Source: Pseudomonadales bacterium (lineage in GTDB: Bacteria > Pseudomonadota > Gammaproteobacteria > Pseudomonadales > Azotimanducaceae). Taken from it: DNA of 64,000 bases. The DNA lies in NCBI GenBank assembly GCA_022827905.1, contig JAJEIQ010000071.1:1-64000 (forward strand). Direction: 5' to 3'. A program made the position numbers and the translations under genes. The notes under the pieces are model-generated. The model had not been told where the DNA came from and ran no database searches. It saw only the letters and a list, made by a program, of their open reading frames with translations. The first letter of the stretch is position 1; each line of letters opens with the position of its first letter. This document shows positions 23,990 to 32,452 of this stretch, piece after piece.

Positions 23990-26649
23990 ACCGGGTCGGC
24001 CTGATCGAGGTTCAGCCCGTGCCGGCCGGCGAATTCCAAGGCCGCCTGCCCAGGTGCCAAGTTGTTCTGCGCCAGCGTGGAGAGCGCCGCGAATGCAATC
24101 CACTCCCCGGAGACCTCAAAGTAGTCCCGCAGTCGGTCGCGGGCCTCGGACAGGCCGAATCCGTCGGTGCCGAGCACGGTGTAGGCGCCGGGAATCCAAG
24201 GCGCGATCATGCCCGGCAGCGCCTTCATGTAGTCCGAAGCGGCGATGAAGACGCCGCTCTCGCCTTCGAGCAGCGCTTGCACGTAGGGCTTCTCCTCGGT
24301 GCCGCCGAGGCTCAGCATCTGCTGGCGCTCCACATGCCGGGCCTCGCGCGCCAACTCGTTGTAGCTGGTGACGCTCCAGACGTTGCTACGCACCCCGTCG
24401 GCGCTGAGCAGGTCCCGCGCCCGTAGTACCTCGGCCATCACCGCGCCGCTGCCGAACAGGTTGACCGTGGCGCCCTCGGCGCGGTCGAAGCAGTACATGC
24501 CTTGCAGCACGCCGTCCTCAACGCCCTCGGGCATCGGCGGCATCGAATAGGCTTGGTTGGTCAGGGTGATGTAGTAGAAGACGTCCTGGCGCTCCTGGTA
24601 CATGGCACGGATGCCGTCGCGCACGATCACCGCAATCTCGTAGGCGAAGGCCGGGTCGAAGCTCTTGAGGTTGGGCACCGTGCTGGCGATCAGTTGCGAG
24701 TGGCCGTCCTGGTGCTGCACCCCTTCGCCGTTCAAGGTGGTGCGCCCGGAAGTGCCGCCGAGCAGGAAGCCCTTGCACATCATGTCGCCGCAGGCCCAGA
24801 TCATGTCGCCGACCCGCTGAAAGCCGAAGATGGAATAGAAGATGTAGAACGGAATCATCGGCAGGCCGTAGTTGGCGTAGGCCGTGCCGGCGGCGAGGAA
24901 CGAGGCCATGGCGCCGGTCTCGCAGATGCCCTCCTGGAGAATCTGGCCGTCCTCGGACTCCTTGTAGGGGGCGATGGTGCCGAAATCCACCGGCTGGTAG
25001 CGCTGCCCCTCCGGTGAGTAGATGCCGGCTTGGGGAAACAGGCCGTCCATGCCGAAGGTGCGCGCCTCGTCCGGCACGATGGGCACGATGTAGCGGCCGA
25101 GGCGCTTGTCGCGCAGCAGGCGGGAGAGCATGCGCACCACCACCATGGTGGTTGAAGCCTCCCGCTCCGATCCCTTCAGGAGGTCTGCGAACAGCTCCAG
25201 TTCGGGTGCCTTCAGGCGCTCGCAGCGCACCTCGCGGCTCGGCATGGAGCCGCCGAGCGCCTCGCGCCGCGCCCGCAGGTAGCGCATCTCCCGGGAGTCC
25301 TCCTCCGGGCGGTAGAAGGCGGCACGCAGCACGTCCTCATCCGATAGGGGAATGTCGAAACGCTTGGCCAGTTCCCGTCGCTCATCGGGGTTGAGGTACT
25401 TTTTCTGGTGCACCGTGTTGGCCCCCTCGGCGCCGGGACCCAAGCCATCGCCCTTGACGGTCTTGAGCAGCACCACGCAGGGCTTGCCGCGCACTTCGGC
25501 GGCTTGGCGGAAGGCGGCGTAGATCTTGCGGTGGTCCTGGCCGCCGCGCTGGATGGAGCGAACTTCCTCATCGGTGAGGGTCTTCATCAGTTCGCGCAGT
25601 TCCGGCGTGTGTTCCACCCAGTGCTCGCGCACCGCGTCGCCGGGAGAGACGGTGTACATCTGGTAGTCGCCATCCACCGCCTGCTCCATGCGCGCCTGCA
25701 GGACGCCGTGGTGGTCGCGGGCCAGAATCGGATCCCAGCCGCCGCCCCAGATTACCTTGATGACGTGCCAATCCGCGCCCCGGAAGGAGCGCTCCAGTTC
25801 CTGGATGATCTTGCCGTTGCCGCGCACCGGTCCGTCGAGGCGCTGCAAATTGCAGTTGACCACCAGCACCAGGTTGTCGAGCTCCTCGCGGCTGGCGATG
25901 TTGATGGTGCCGAGCACTTCCGGTTCATCCGCCTCGCCATCGCCGATGAAGGCCCAGATCTTGCCGTCTCCCGACTTCTTAAGGCCCCGGCTTTCCAAGT
26001 ACTTGGCGAACCGCGCCTGATAGATGGCGCAGGGGGTGGACAGGCCCATGCTGGCGGTGGGCATGGTCCAGAACCAAGGCAGTCGCCGGGGATGGGGATA
26101 GGATGGCAGGCCGCCCCCCTGGCCGAGTTCGCGGCGAAAGTTGGTGAGCTGGGTTTCGCTCAGGCGGCCTTCCAGGAAAGCCCTTGCGTAGATGCCGGGC
26201 GAGGTGTGGGCTTGGAAATGCACCTGGTCTCCGTCACCTGGCTCGGTGCCGGCGCGGAACAGGTGGTTCAGGCCCACCTCCATCATGGTCGCTGCGGACA
26301 GGTAGGTGGCGATGTGCCCTCCCACTCCGGAACCGCTGTCGAAGGCCTGCAGCACCATGGCCACCGCGTTCCAGCGGATCACGTTGCCGATGCGCGTCTC
26401 AAGCTCGATGTCGCCGGGGTACTCGGGCTGGTCCTTCAAGTCGATGGTGTTCTTGTAGGGCGTGTTCAGCGCCGCTTCTGTCAACACGACGCCTTGGCGG
26501 CTGAGGCGTTGCTGAAGACCGAGCAGCAGGGTCCGAGTCTCCTCCTCGCCACGGTTCTCAAGCACGTCGTCCAGGGCCTCGAACCACTCCTGCTGCTCAA
26601 GCCGCCATTCGTCGTCGATTGGCCGGTCGCTGTGTGGGGTGGCGGGCAT
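23980..26649 (-). CDS. aceE: Pyruvate dehydrogenase E1 component, homodimeric type
   Basis: An 889-residue thiamine-diphosphate enzyme that decarboxylates pyruvate and acetylates the lipoyl groups of E2. Length and sequence match E. coli AceE (887). The thiamine-binding motif FIGDGEADEPEV through NLVLVVNCNLQRLDGPVRGN is present, as are the N-terminal RRLPWFWTMPTASMGL region, ICETGAMASFLAAGTAYANY and YFEVSGEWIAFAALSTLA. It lies nine bases behind the EEP-family gene in an operon that starts with cytochrome c4. Neither aceF (E2) nor lpd (E3) follows, contrary to the usual arrangement, so these partners must be encoded elsewhere. Confidence 0.96.
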   Translation of the reverse strand: MPATPHSDRPIDDEWRLEQQEWFEALDDVLENRGEEETRTLLLGLQQRLSRQGVVLTEAALNTPYKNTIDLKDQPEYPGDIELETRIGNVIRWNAVAMVLQAFDSGSGVGGHIATYLSAATMMEVGLNHLFRAGTEPGDGDQVHFQAHTSPGIYARAFLEGRLSETQLTNFRRELGQGGGLPSYPHPRRLPWFWTMPTASMGLSTPCAIYQARFAKYLESRGLKKSGDGKIWAFIGDGEADEPEVLGTINIASREELDNLVLVVNCNLQRLDGPVRGNGKIIQELERSFRGADWHVIKVIWGGGWDPILARDHHGVLQARMEQAVDGDYQMYTVSPGDAVREHWVEHTPELRELMKTLTDEEVRSIQRGGQDHRKIYAAFRQAAEVRGKPCVVLLKTVKGDGLGPGAEGANTVHQKKYLNPDERRELAKRFDIPLSDEDVLRAAFYRPEEDSREMRYLRARREALGGSMPSREVRCERLKAPELELFADLLKGSEREASTTMVVVRMLSRLLRDKRLGRYIVPIVPDEARTFGMDGLFPQAGIYSPEGQRYQPVDFGTIAPYKESEDGQILQEGICETGAMASFLAAGTAYANYGLPMIPFYIFYSIFGFQRVGDMIWACGDMMCKGFLLGGTSGRTTLNGEGVQHQDGHSQLIASTVPNLKSFDPAFAYEIAVIVRDGIRAMYQERQDVFYYITLTNQAYSMPPMPEGVEDGVLQGMYCFDRAEGATVNLFGSGAVMAEVLRARDLLSADGVRSNVWSVTSYNELAREARHVERQQMLSLGGTEEKPYVQALLEGESGVFIAASDYMKALPGMIAPWIPGAYTVLGTDGFGLSEARDRLRDYFEVSGEWIAFAALSTLAQNNLAPGQAALEFAGRHGLNLDQADPVWA

Positions 26650-26658
26650 GGGTCGCCC

Positions 26659-27462
26659 TCAGCGTGGCGTCAGCGTCACTGCGACGGGCCGGTGATCCGA
26701 CAGATGGCAGTCGAGCACGGCGTGATCGTCCACCCGGATGCCCGGGGTGACCAGCACGTGGTCGAGGGCCAGGGCCGGACTCCAAGCTGGCCAGGTGGGC
26801 TCAGGGGCCGCCGCCGAACGCAAGGGTGAATGCCGCAACGGCGAGCGCGACAGCAGGCGCGCCAAGAGGCCGTTCATGTCGCCCATGACCACGGCGTGGT
26901 CCTCGTGGCGAATCAGCTCCCGAACATAGGCGAGCTGGGCTTGCCGGGAGACGCCGCCCAAGGACAGGTGCAGCAGCACCACCAGAATCTCCGCCCCTTG
27001 GCAGGGCAGGCGCACGACGATGGCGCCCCGGCCCGGAATCAGGCCGGGCAGCTTGTGGTCCTCGAGGCCGTGCGGCTTCACCCGCGTCAGCAGGCCGTTG
27101 CCGTGCTGGGCGAGCGGGCCGAGGTCGCGGTTCAACTGGGCGTACCAATAGGGGAAACCGGCCCGCGCCGCGAGGTACTCCACTTGGTTGACGAAGCCGC
27201 TGCGCAGGCTGCCGCCGTCCACTTCCTGCAGGGCCACGAAGTCATACCCCGCCACCACGTCAGCGATGCGCTGCAGGTTTTGCTGGCGGCTGAAGTGGGG
27301 CAGGACGTGCTTCCAGCCCTTGGTCACGTACTGGCGGTAGCGGCTGGTCTTGATGCCGACTTGGATGTTGAAGCTCAGCAGGCGCAGCGCAGCGCCTTCG
27401 GCGCTGCGTTCGAGTTGCTGCGCAACTCGGCGCTTTGGGGGTTGGCTCAGTGGCACCGGCAT
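26659..27462 (-). CDS. Endonuclease/exonuclease/phosphatase-family protein
   Basis: A 267-residue metal-dependent hydrolase of the EEP fold. Family motifs in order are LLSFNIQ (~28-34), FVALQEVDGGS (catalytic Glu), VVMGDMNG (Asp/Asn), LDHVLV and the C-terminal SDHRPV. No signal peptide is seen. Its position behind dsbA and cytochrome c4 reproduces an order found in Pseudomonas relatives. The substrate is unknown; DNA, RNA or phosphoinositide-like esters are possible in this fold. It ends nine bases before aceE. Confidence 0.9.
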   Translation of the reverse strand: MPVPLSQPPKRRVAQQLERSAEGAALRLLSFNIQVGIKTSRYRQYVTKGWKHVLPHFSRQQNLQRIADVVAGYDFVALQEVDGGSLRSGFVNQVEYLAARAGFPYWYAQLNRDLGPLAQHGNGLLTRVKPHGLEDHKLPGLIPGRGAIVVRLPCQGAEILVVLLHLSLGGVSRQAQLAYVRELIRHEDHAVVMGDMNGLLARLLSRSPLRHSPLRSAAAPEPTWPAWSPALALDHVLVTPGIRVDDHAVLDCHLSDHRPVAVTLTPR

Positions 27463-27484
27463 TGAGCTTCGCCTGCGGTTCAGC

Positions 27485-28138
27485 TTACTCGCCAGCTGCC
27501 TCGTTGGTGGAGGCGCGTTCTGCGTCGATCAGAAAGCTGGCCACGTCGAGCATCGCCTGGTAGCTGCCGCCCGCCATCCTAGTGTCGATGCGGAACTTGC
27601 CGTTGACCACCAGGCTGGGGGTTCCGGTGATGCCGTAGGCCTTGCCAGCCGCCTCGGCGCGCCGCACTTGGCCTTGCACACTGAACGAGGTGAGCGCCGC
27701 TTCGAAGTCCCTGCCCTCGACTTCGGCCATGTTGGCGAAGAAGCGAGCGGCAAGCGAGCGGTCAAGGAGATTCTGCCCGCGTTCGTGCAGCGCTTCGAAG
27801 ATGCCGCCATGCACCTGCTCCAGAACCCCGAGCTGTTCGGCGGCGTAGAACAGGCGGGCGAATTCCGCCCACTGGGAGTTGAACACGGCGGGCACCCGCC
27901 GAAACGCCACGCCGTCGTCGAGCTTGGCCTGCCAGGCCTCGATGTAGGGTTCGAAGGTGTAGCAGTGGACGCAGGCGTAGCTGAACACCTCGACCACTTC
28001 AACCCGGTTCGCGTCGGCGGTGTCCACCGGCACGGGCAGCCGCTGGTAGTGGACGCCCTCCTGAAAGGCCGGCTCGGCCTGGCAGACGCAGGCGGCAAGA
28101 GCGGCAGCGACGCCGAGCAGCAACTTGAATCGACGCAT
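27485..28138 (-). CDS. dsbA: Thiol:disulfide interchange protein DsbA
   Basis: A 217-residue periplasmic oxidase that introduces disulfide bonds into exported proteins. The signal peptide covers ~1-21 (KLLLGVAAALAACVCQA). The active site is Cys56-Val-His-Cys59 (FSYACVHCYTFEP) and the cis-proline loop is GITGTPSLVVNGKF. CxHC with an aromatic neighbourhood is usual for DsbA. It lies 18 bases downstream of the cytochrome c4 gene and 22 upstream of the EEP gene, so it probably belongs to one operon with them. Confidence 0.95.
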   Translation of the reverse strand: MRRFKLLLGVAAALAACVCQAEPAFQEGVHYQRLPVPVDTADANRVEVVEVFSYACVHCYTFEPYIEAWQAKLDDGVAFRRVPAVFNSQWAEFARLFYAAEQLGVLEQVHGGIFEALHERGQNLLDRSLAARFFANMAEVEGRDFEAALTSFSVQGQVRRAEAAGKAYGITGTPSLVVNGKFRIDTRMAGGSYQAMLDVASFLIDAERASTNEAAGE

Positions 28139-28156
28139 GGCGTTCTCCTTTGGTGG

Positions 28157-28843
28157 TCAGTCCGCCGCGCTGCTGTGGCCCGCGGCCGGTGCCGAGGCGT
28201 GGTCGGCGGGCATCAGGCCTTGCAGGTAGTCGGCCAACAGGCTGATCTCCTTGTCGGTCAGACCGCGCGCGGCGTCGCGCATCATGCCGCCGTAGTCTTC
28301 GTCCGTCCGGCGCTCGGCTTCGCGGAAGGCTTTGAGTTGAATCTCGGTGTAGGCCGCCGGTTGGCCCCGGAGGCGCGGGAAGCCGGCCGGCGCGTTGCCG
28401 CCGCCGGACGGCGAGTGGCAGGCCATGCAGGCTGGCACCCGGCGTTCCAGGATGCCGCCGCGATAGATGGCTTGCGCCTGGGCGATAGCCTCATCGTCGC
28501 CCTCAGCCTGCTTGATCTTGCCGGGCAGGGAGGCGTAGTAGGCCGCGAGATTTTCCAGATCCTTGTCGGACTTGCCGGTGAGCTGGCCGGTCATCAGCAG
28601 GATGGGGCGCTCGTTGGATTGGATGAGTTGCATTTGGCGCAGCAGGTATCTTTCATTCTGCCCGGCCAAATCCGGGTAGGTGGGGTCCAGGCCGGTGGCG
28701 CCGTCCATGCCGTGGCAAGCCGAGCAGGCCAGGGACAGCGCCTTGCCTGCCGCCGGGTCGCCTGCCCCGTGGGCGGTGGTCGCCAAGCTGAGGCAAAGAG
28801 CGACCCAAGCCGTTTGAATTGTCCGAACCCAATGAAACCCCAT
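28157..28843 (-). CDS. Dihaem cytochrome c4
   Basis: A periplasmic electron carrier of about 228 residues with two homologous cytochrome c domains. After a signal peptide ending near TTAHGAG, haem sites are CSACH (~40-44) and CMACH (~139-143). Axial methionines are likely in ILLMTGQL and GGMMRDAARGL. The ATG at 28843 is chosen over an in-frame TTG at 28861 because GGGAGA and AAGG lie just upstream. It heads the c4-dsbA-EEP-aceE operon and diverges from engB, a conserved gammaproteobacterial arrangement. It probably passes electrons to a terminal oxidase. Confidence 0.93.
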   Translation of the reverse strand: MGFHWVRTIQTAWVALCLSLATTAHGAGDPAAGKALSLACSACHGMDGATGLDPTYPDLAGQNERYLLRQMQLIQSNERPILLMTGQLTGKSDKDLENLAAYYASLPGKIKQAEGDDEAIAQAQAIYRGGILERRVPACMACHSPSGGGNAPAGFPRLRGQPAAYTEIQLKAFREAERRTDEDYGGMMRDAARGLTDKEISLLADYLQGLMPADHASAPAAGHSSAAD

Positions 28844-28992
28844 GAAACCTTGTTCTCCCAACTTCGTCGAGCCTTGTCAGGCGCGGTGCGTCAACCCTTG
28901 CTGCGCGAACGCATAGAATGGCCTAAGTTCGGCCCGTCGAATCGACCGCGCCGAAACCGGGCGCGGATTATACCCAAACCGGAGCGGATGCA

Positions 28993-29616
28993 GTGACGGC
29001 CTTGGACCATCGCTTAAACATGGAGTTTCTGGCCAGTGCGCCGGACTTGGCGCGGTGCCCGGCGGGGGAGGCCCCAGAAGTGGCCTTCGCTGGCCGCTCC
29101 AATGCCGGTAAGTCCAGCGTGCTCAACCGCCTCACCGGCGACCGGCACACCGCCAAGGTGAGCAAAACCCCTGGCCGTACCCGCCTGCTCAACTTCTTCG
29201 CCTTGGAAAACGGCGCCCGCCTCGTGGACCTGCCCGGCTACGGCTACGCCCGGGCCTCCGCCAAGTCCCAAGCCAAGTGGCAGGCTGCGGTCAACGAGTA
29301 CCTGAGCTTTCGGGAGCAGTTGGCGGGCGTGGTCTTGGTGACCGACATACGCCATCCCGGCATGGCGTTCGATGCCGAGTTCATCGACTGGGCGCTGGCC
29401 TCCGAGATGCCGCTGCACGTGCTGCTGAACAAGGCCGACAAACTCAAGCGCGGCGCCCAAGGACGGGCGCTGGCAGCCTATCGCAAGCGGCTCGGTGGAG
29501 CGGCCACGGCACAGCTCTTCTCGGCATTGCGCGGGCAGGGGAGCGCTGAACTCGCCGCCTTGGTGGAGGGCTGGCTGGCCAACGCCAGCGACGCTGCAGC
29601 GCATCGCTTGCGCTGA
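28993..29616 (+). CDS. engB: Ribosome-biogenesis GTPase EngB (YihA/YsxC)
   Basis: A 207-residue GTPase needed for assembly of the large ribosomal subunit. G1 is GRSNAGKSS (34-42), the G2 Thr lies in SKTPGRTRLLNFF, G3 is DLPGYG (79-84), G4 is NKADKLK and G5 falls in LFSALRG. Length is normal. The start is GTG. It diverges from cytochrome c4 with a 149-base gap and is followed by the DUF3750 gene on the same strand. Confidence 0.95.
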   Translation: MTALDHRLNMEFLASAPDLARCPAGEAPEVAFAGRSNAGKSSVLNRLTGDRHTAKVSKTPGRTRLLNFFALENGARLVDLPGYGYARASAKSQAKWQAAVNEYLSFREQLAGVVLVTDIRHPGMAFDAEFIDWALASEMPLHVLLNKADKLKRGAQGRALAAYRKRLGGAATAQLFSALRGQGSAELAALVEGWLANASDAAAHRLR

Positions 29617-29656
29617 AGTGCGGGGGGCTGCACTCTTGACTGGTGGAGCAATCAAG

Positions 29657-30442
29657 GTGGTTGGCAAGGTACCAGTGGCGCGTGAAGGGAAGCGAAAAGT
29701 GGTTTTGGCGGTGCTGATCGTCTTCTTGGGCCCGGCGGTGGTGGCAATCGTCCACCGCGCTTTGACGGACCAACCCCATTGGCGCGATGCCAGCCATGCC
29801 GCCTCCGGACTGGCGCCCCTGCCCGACCAAACTCCCGAAGCGGTGGTGCAGGTTTACGCGGCGCGCACTTGGGGACTGCGCGGGGCCATTGCGGTTCATA
29901 CTTGGATTGCCGTCAAGCGTTCCGGCGCGAATCACTACATCCGCCATGAGGTCATCGGCTGGGCGTTGCGGCGCAGCGGCAGCGCGGTGGTGAGGCGGCT
30001 GGGCAATCCGGATGCCCAGTGGTTCTCCAATCCGCCGCAGTTGCTGGTCGATCGGCGTGGGCCAGGGGTCGATGCGCTCATCGACCGGATCGAAGCCGCC
30101 GTGGTGGCCTATCCCTACGCCGCCGAATACCGCACCCTGCCCGGCCCCAACAGCAACACCTTCACAGCGTTCGTGGGCCGGCAGGTGCCAGACCTTGGCC
30201 TCGACCTGCCGCCGACCGCCATCGGCAAGGATTTCCTCGCCGGCGGCGCCCTGATTGGCCGTGCCCCAAGCGGCGCCGGCCATCAGTTTTCGCTTTTGGG
30301 GTTGGCGAGCGTTCTGGCGGCGCCACGCGAGGGCGTGGAAGTGAGTCTGCTTGGGATGGGGGTGGGCGTGCGCTTCAAGCCCTTGGCGATTAGGCTGCCG
30401 GGTTTGGGCACTTGGCCGCAGCGGCAGGCTGTTGCGAAGTAA
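29657..30442 (+). CDS. DUF3750 family protein
   Basis: A 261-residue protein with one N-terminal membrane segment (VVLAVLIVFLGPAVVAIVH). It contains the DUF3750 signature: AVVQVYAARTWGLRGAIAVH, HTWIAVKR, YPYAAEYRTLPGPNSNTFTA and LPPTAIGKDFLAGG. The Pro-Gly-Pro-Asn-Ser-Asn-Thr motif and conserved His suggest a catalytic pocket, but no activity is established. The GTG at 29657 is preferred because GGTGGAG lies eight bases upstream; the frame is open into engB. It lies 40 bases behind engB on the same strand. Confidence 0.85.
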   Translation: MVGKVPVAREGKRKVVLAVLIVFLGPAVVAIVHRALTDQPHWRDASHAASGLAPLPDQTPEAVVQVYAARTWGLRGAIAVHTWIAVKRSGANHYIRHEVIGWALRRSGSAVVRRLGNPDAQWFSNPPQLLVDRRGPGVDALIDRIEAAVVAYPYAAEYRTLPGPNSNTFTAFVGRQVPDLGLDLPPTAIGKDFLAGGALIGRAPSGAGHQFSLLGLASVLAAPREGVEVSLLGMGVGVRFKPLAIRLPGLGTWPQRQAVAK

Positions 30443-30484
30443 GGTCGCTGCCCGCGCCTTGTTGGCCTCCCCGGCTGCCGAGAT

Positions 30485-30841
30485 TCACAGCGTTTCGATT
30501 CGGTCCACCCGGTCGGGGTAGAAGGCGAGGTGCTCCTTGATCTGCGCGACCCCGGCGAACGGCGTTTCATAGGTCCACACAGCGTTCTCGGCTGTCTGCT
30601 CGCCCACCGAGAGCGAAAAATAGGCGGCATCGCCCTTGTAGGGGCAATGCGTCGAATGGGCGGTGCGCTGATAGAGCGCCATGTTGGCATCCGAGCGCGG
30701 AATGTAGAGCACCGGCGGGTAGCGGCCTTCACGCAGGCTGAGCGCACTGCCGCTTTCGGCGACCGTCTTCCCGGCGAACAGCACCCGCACCCGACCCGGA
30801 TGCGGCGCTATGGTGATGTGGGGTGCAGGCTTGTCCTTCAT
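30485..30841 (-). CDS. DUF427 domain protein
   Basis: A 118-residue single-domain protein. The family patches are HPGRVRVLFAGKTVAES, PPVLYIPRSDANMALYQRT, THCPYKGDAAYFS and the C-terminal YPDRVD. DUF427 proteins are small beta-rich cytosolic proteins of undefined function. It is converging with DUF3750 (42-base gap) and is probably transcribed alone. Confidence 0.9.
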   Translation of the reverse strand: MKDKPAPHITIAPHPGRVRVLFAGKTVAESGSALSLREGRYPPVLYIPRSDANMALYQRTAHSTHCPYKGDAAYFSLSVGEQTAENAVWTYETPFAGVAQIKEHLAFYPDRVDRIETL

Positions 30842-30936
30842 GGTACGGTCAGTTGAAAGCTAGACAGTAGTTTACACCCCGGCCCACCGAGGTGCGGGCT
30901 GCGTACCGAAACACCGGTCAAGCCCGGACACCACCG

Positions 30937-31620
30937 TTAGCGCGCCACCCAGCCTCCGGCGAACGGAAACGCCTGCCCGGTCATGAAGCCGCATTCGTCG
31001 CTGGCTAGGAAGAGGGCGAACATTGCGTCTTCACGGGGGGTGCCGAGTCGGCCCACCGGCACCTGCCGCTTCAGCGAGGCGACGAACGAAGGCTTCTCCA
31101 TGAGTTCCGGGGGGTAGTAGTCGGCGCTCTGCACGTAGTTCTGGGCGATCAGGTTGATCTGCACGTTGTGTGGCGCGGCCTCCACGCCCACCGACTGTAT
31201 GTAGCCCACTTGGGCGGCGCGGGCGGCGGAGTAGGCGCACAGCGTCTTTAGCCCGCGTAGGGCGGTGGCGCTGCCGTAGGCCACGATCTTGCCTTGGCGG
31301 CGTTCAATCATGGACGGCAGCACGGCCTGGGTGAGCCAGTGCAGAGGATGCACGAGTTGGTTGAAGGGCGTGTGCCAGTCGTCGTCGGCAATGTCGGTTG
31401 CCGCCGTGCCGCTGAAGTTGGGGGAGGTCAAGTTCGCCACCAGCACGTCCACCGGGCCGCTTTCCTCGATGAGCCCCCGGCAGGCCTCGGCGGTCACCAG
31501 TGAGCGGGTGTCGGCAATCACCTCAGCACCCTCCTCTTGGAACACCTCCACGGTGATGGGCCCCATGAAGTCCGCCGCCTGGGTCACGACGACGCGCTTG
31601 TCTTTCAGCCTGTCCGCCAT
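30937..31620 (-). CDS. SDR-family protein with altered catalytic residues
   Basis: A 227-residue protein of the short-chain dehydrogenase/reductase fold. The usual Gly-rich loop TGxxxGIG is replaced by TQAADFMGPITV (~13-24). The NVAN-like segment reads VLVANLTSPN. The active-site motif YxxxK reads YSAAR, with the Lys replaced by Arg, although a preceding Ser (YGSAT) is present. The C-terminal SDECGFMTGQAFPFAGGW is typical. Similar divergent members occur among halohydrin-dehalogenase-like SDRs, which also lack the Gly-rich nucleotide loop, so a non-redox reaction is possible. Gaps to neighbours are about 46 bases downstream and over 90 upstream. Confidence 0.8.
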   Translation of the reverse strand: MADRLKDKRVVVTQAADFMGPITVEVFQEEGAEVIADTRSLVTAEACRGLIEESGPVDVLVANLTSPNFSGTAATDIADDDWHTPFNQLVHPLHWLTQAVLPSMIERRQGKIVAYGSATALRGLKTLCAYSAARAAQVGYIQSVGVEAAPHNVQINLIAQNYVQSADYYPPELMEKPSFVASLKRQVPVGRLGTPREDAMFALFLASDECGFMTGQAFPFAGGWVAR

Positions 31621-31666
31621 AGCGGCCTCCTGTGGGAGTGTGGTGCGCCGGGATTTTAGGGCAGCG

Positions 31667-32452
31667 TCAGTGAGCGGTCACTTCGATCTGAAACAGCCTC
31701 GGCCAGTGCTTGCCGGTGACGAACAACCGCTTGCCGGCGTCGTCGTAGGCGATGCCGTTGAGCACGTCGGTGCGCGGGGTGCGGAACACGAGGGGCAGCA
31801 GGCCCGTCAGGTCAAGCCAGCCGCGCACTTGGCCGTTGGCCGGATTGATGATGGCGATCCGGTCGCTGGGCCAGACGTTGGCGTAGAGGTCGCCTTCGAC
31901 GAATTCCAACTCGTTCAGGCCCACTACCGGCTCGGTGCCGTTGCGCACCTGAAGGCGCCGAACTTCGGTCAGGGTGGCTGGGTCGAGAAAGCGCAGCTCG
32001 GCGCTGCCGTCGCTCATCACGAGGCTGTCCGCGCTGGCGGCCAATCCCCAGCCCTCGCCACCGTAGCGAAACTCGCCGATGGAGGCGAGGGTCGTCGCAT
32101 CGTGAATGAAGCCGTCACCGGCCTTCCAAGTCAGTTGATGGAGCCGCCCGCCGCTCAGCGCCAAGCCCTCGCCGAAACGATTGTCCGGCAGTTGGCGCTC
32201 CCGCAGCACCCGGCCGCTGGCGAGATCCACGATGCGCAGAGACGACTGGCCGTAGCCGCCGGTGCTTTCATAGAGTTGGCCGTCCGCAAACAGCAGCCCT
32301 TGGGTGAACGCCTCGGGATCGTGGGGATGGCTGGCGATGACTCGATAGGTGTAGCGGACTGAAGCGGCGGCGGGCTCTTCATTGGCGGCCAGGGCCGGTT
32401 CCATCCAGGTGGCCAGCAGGATGAGCAGTGCGCTCTTGAGCGGTGCGTTCAT
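31667..32452 (-). CDS. Glutaminyl-peptide cyclotransferase (glutamine cyclotransferase family)
   Basis: A 261-residue exported five-bladed propeller enzyme that converts N-terminal glutamine to pyroglutamate. The signal peptide is ~1-22 (APLKSALLILLATWMEPALA). Family motifs include HDPEAFTQGLLF, LYESTGGYGQSSL, EGWGLAASADSLVMSDGS and DVLNGIAYD, followed by LFVTGKHWPRLF. The ATG at 32452 overlaps the tesB stop as ATGA, so translation is coupled. It ends the ahcY-tesB operon, an unexpected partner for these enzymes. Confidence 0.92.
   Translation of the reverse strand: MNAPLKSALLILLATWMEPALAANEEPAAASVRYTYRVIASHPHDPEAFTQGLLFADGQLYESTGGYGQSSLRIVDLASGRVLRERQLPDNRFGEGLALSGGRLHQLTWKAGDGFIHDATTLASIGEFRYGGEGWGLAASADSLVMSDGSAELRFLDPATLTEVRRLQVRNGTEPVVGLNELEFVEGDLYANVWPSDRIAIINPANGQVRGWLDLTGLLPLVFRTPRTDVLNGIAYDDAGKRLFVTGKHWPRLFQIEVTAH

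Noticed and set aside
25408-26829. Plus-strand frame of 473 codons
   Set aside because: Antisense to aceE; His/Ala/Val-rich without any recognisable domain.
27350-28996. Plus-strand frame of 548 codons
   Set aside because: Antisense across dsbA and cytochrome c4, both clearly real.
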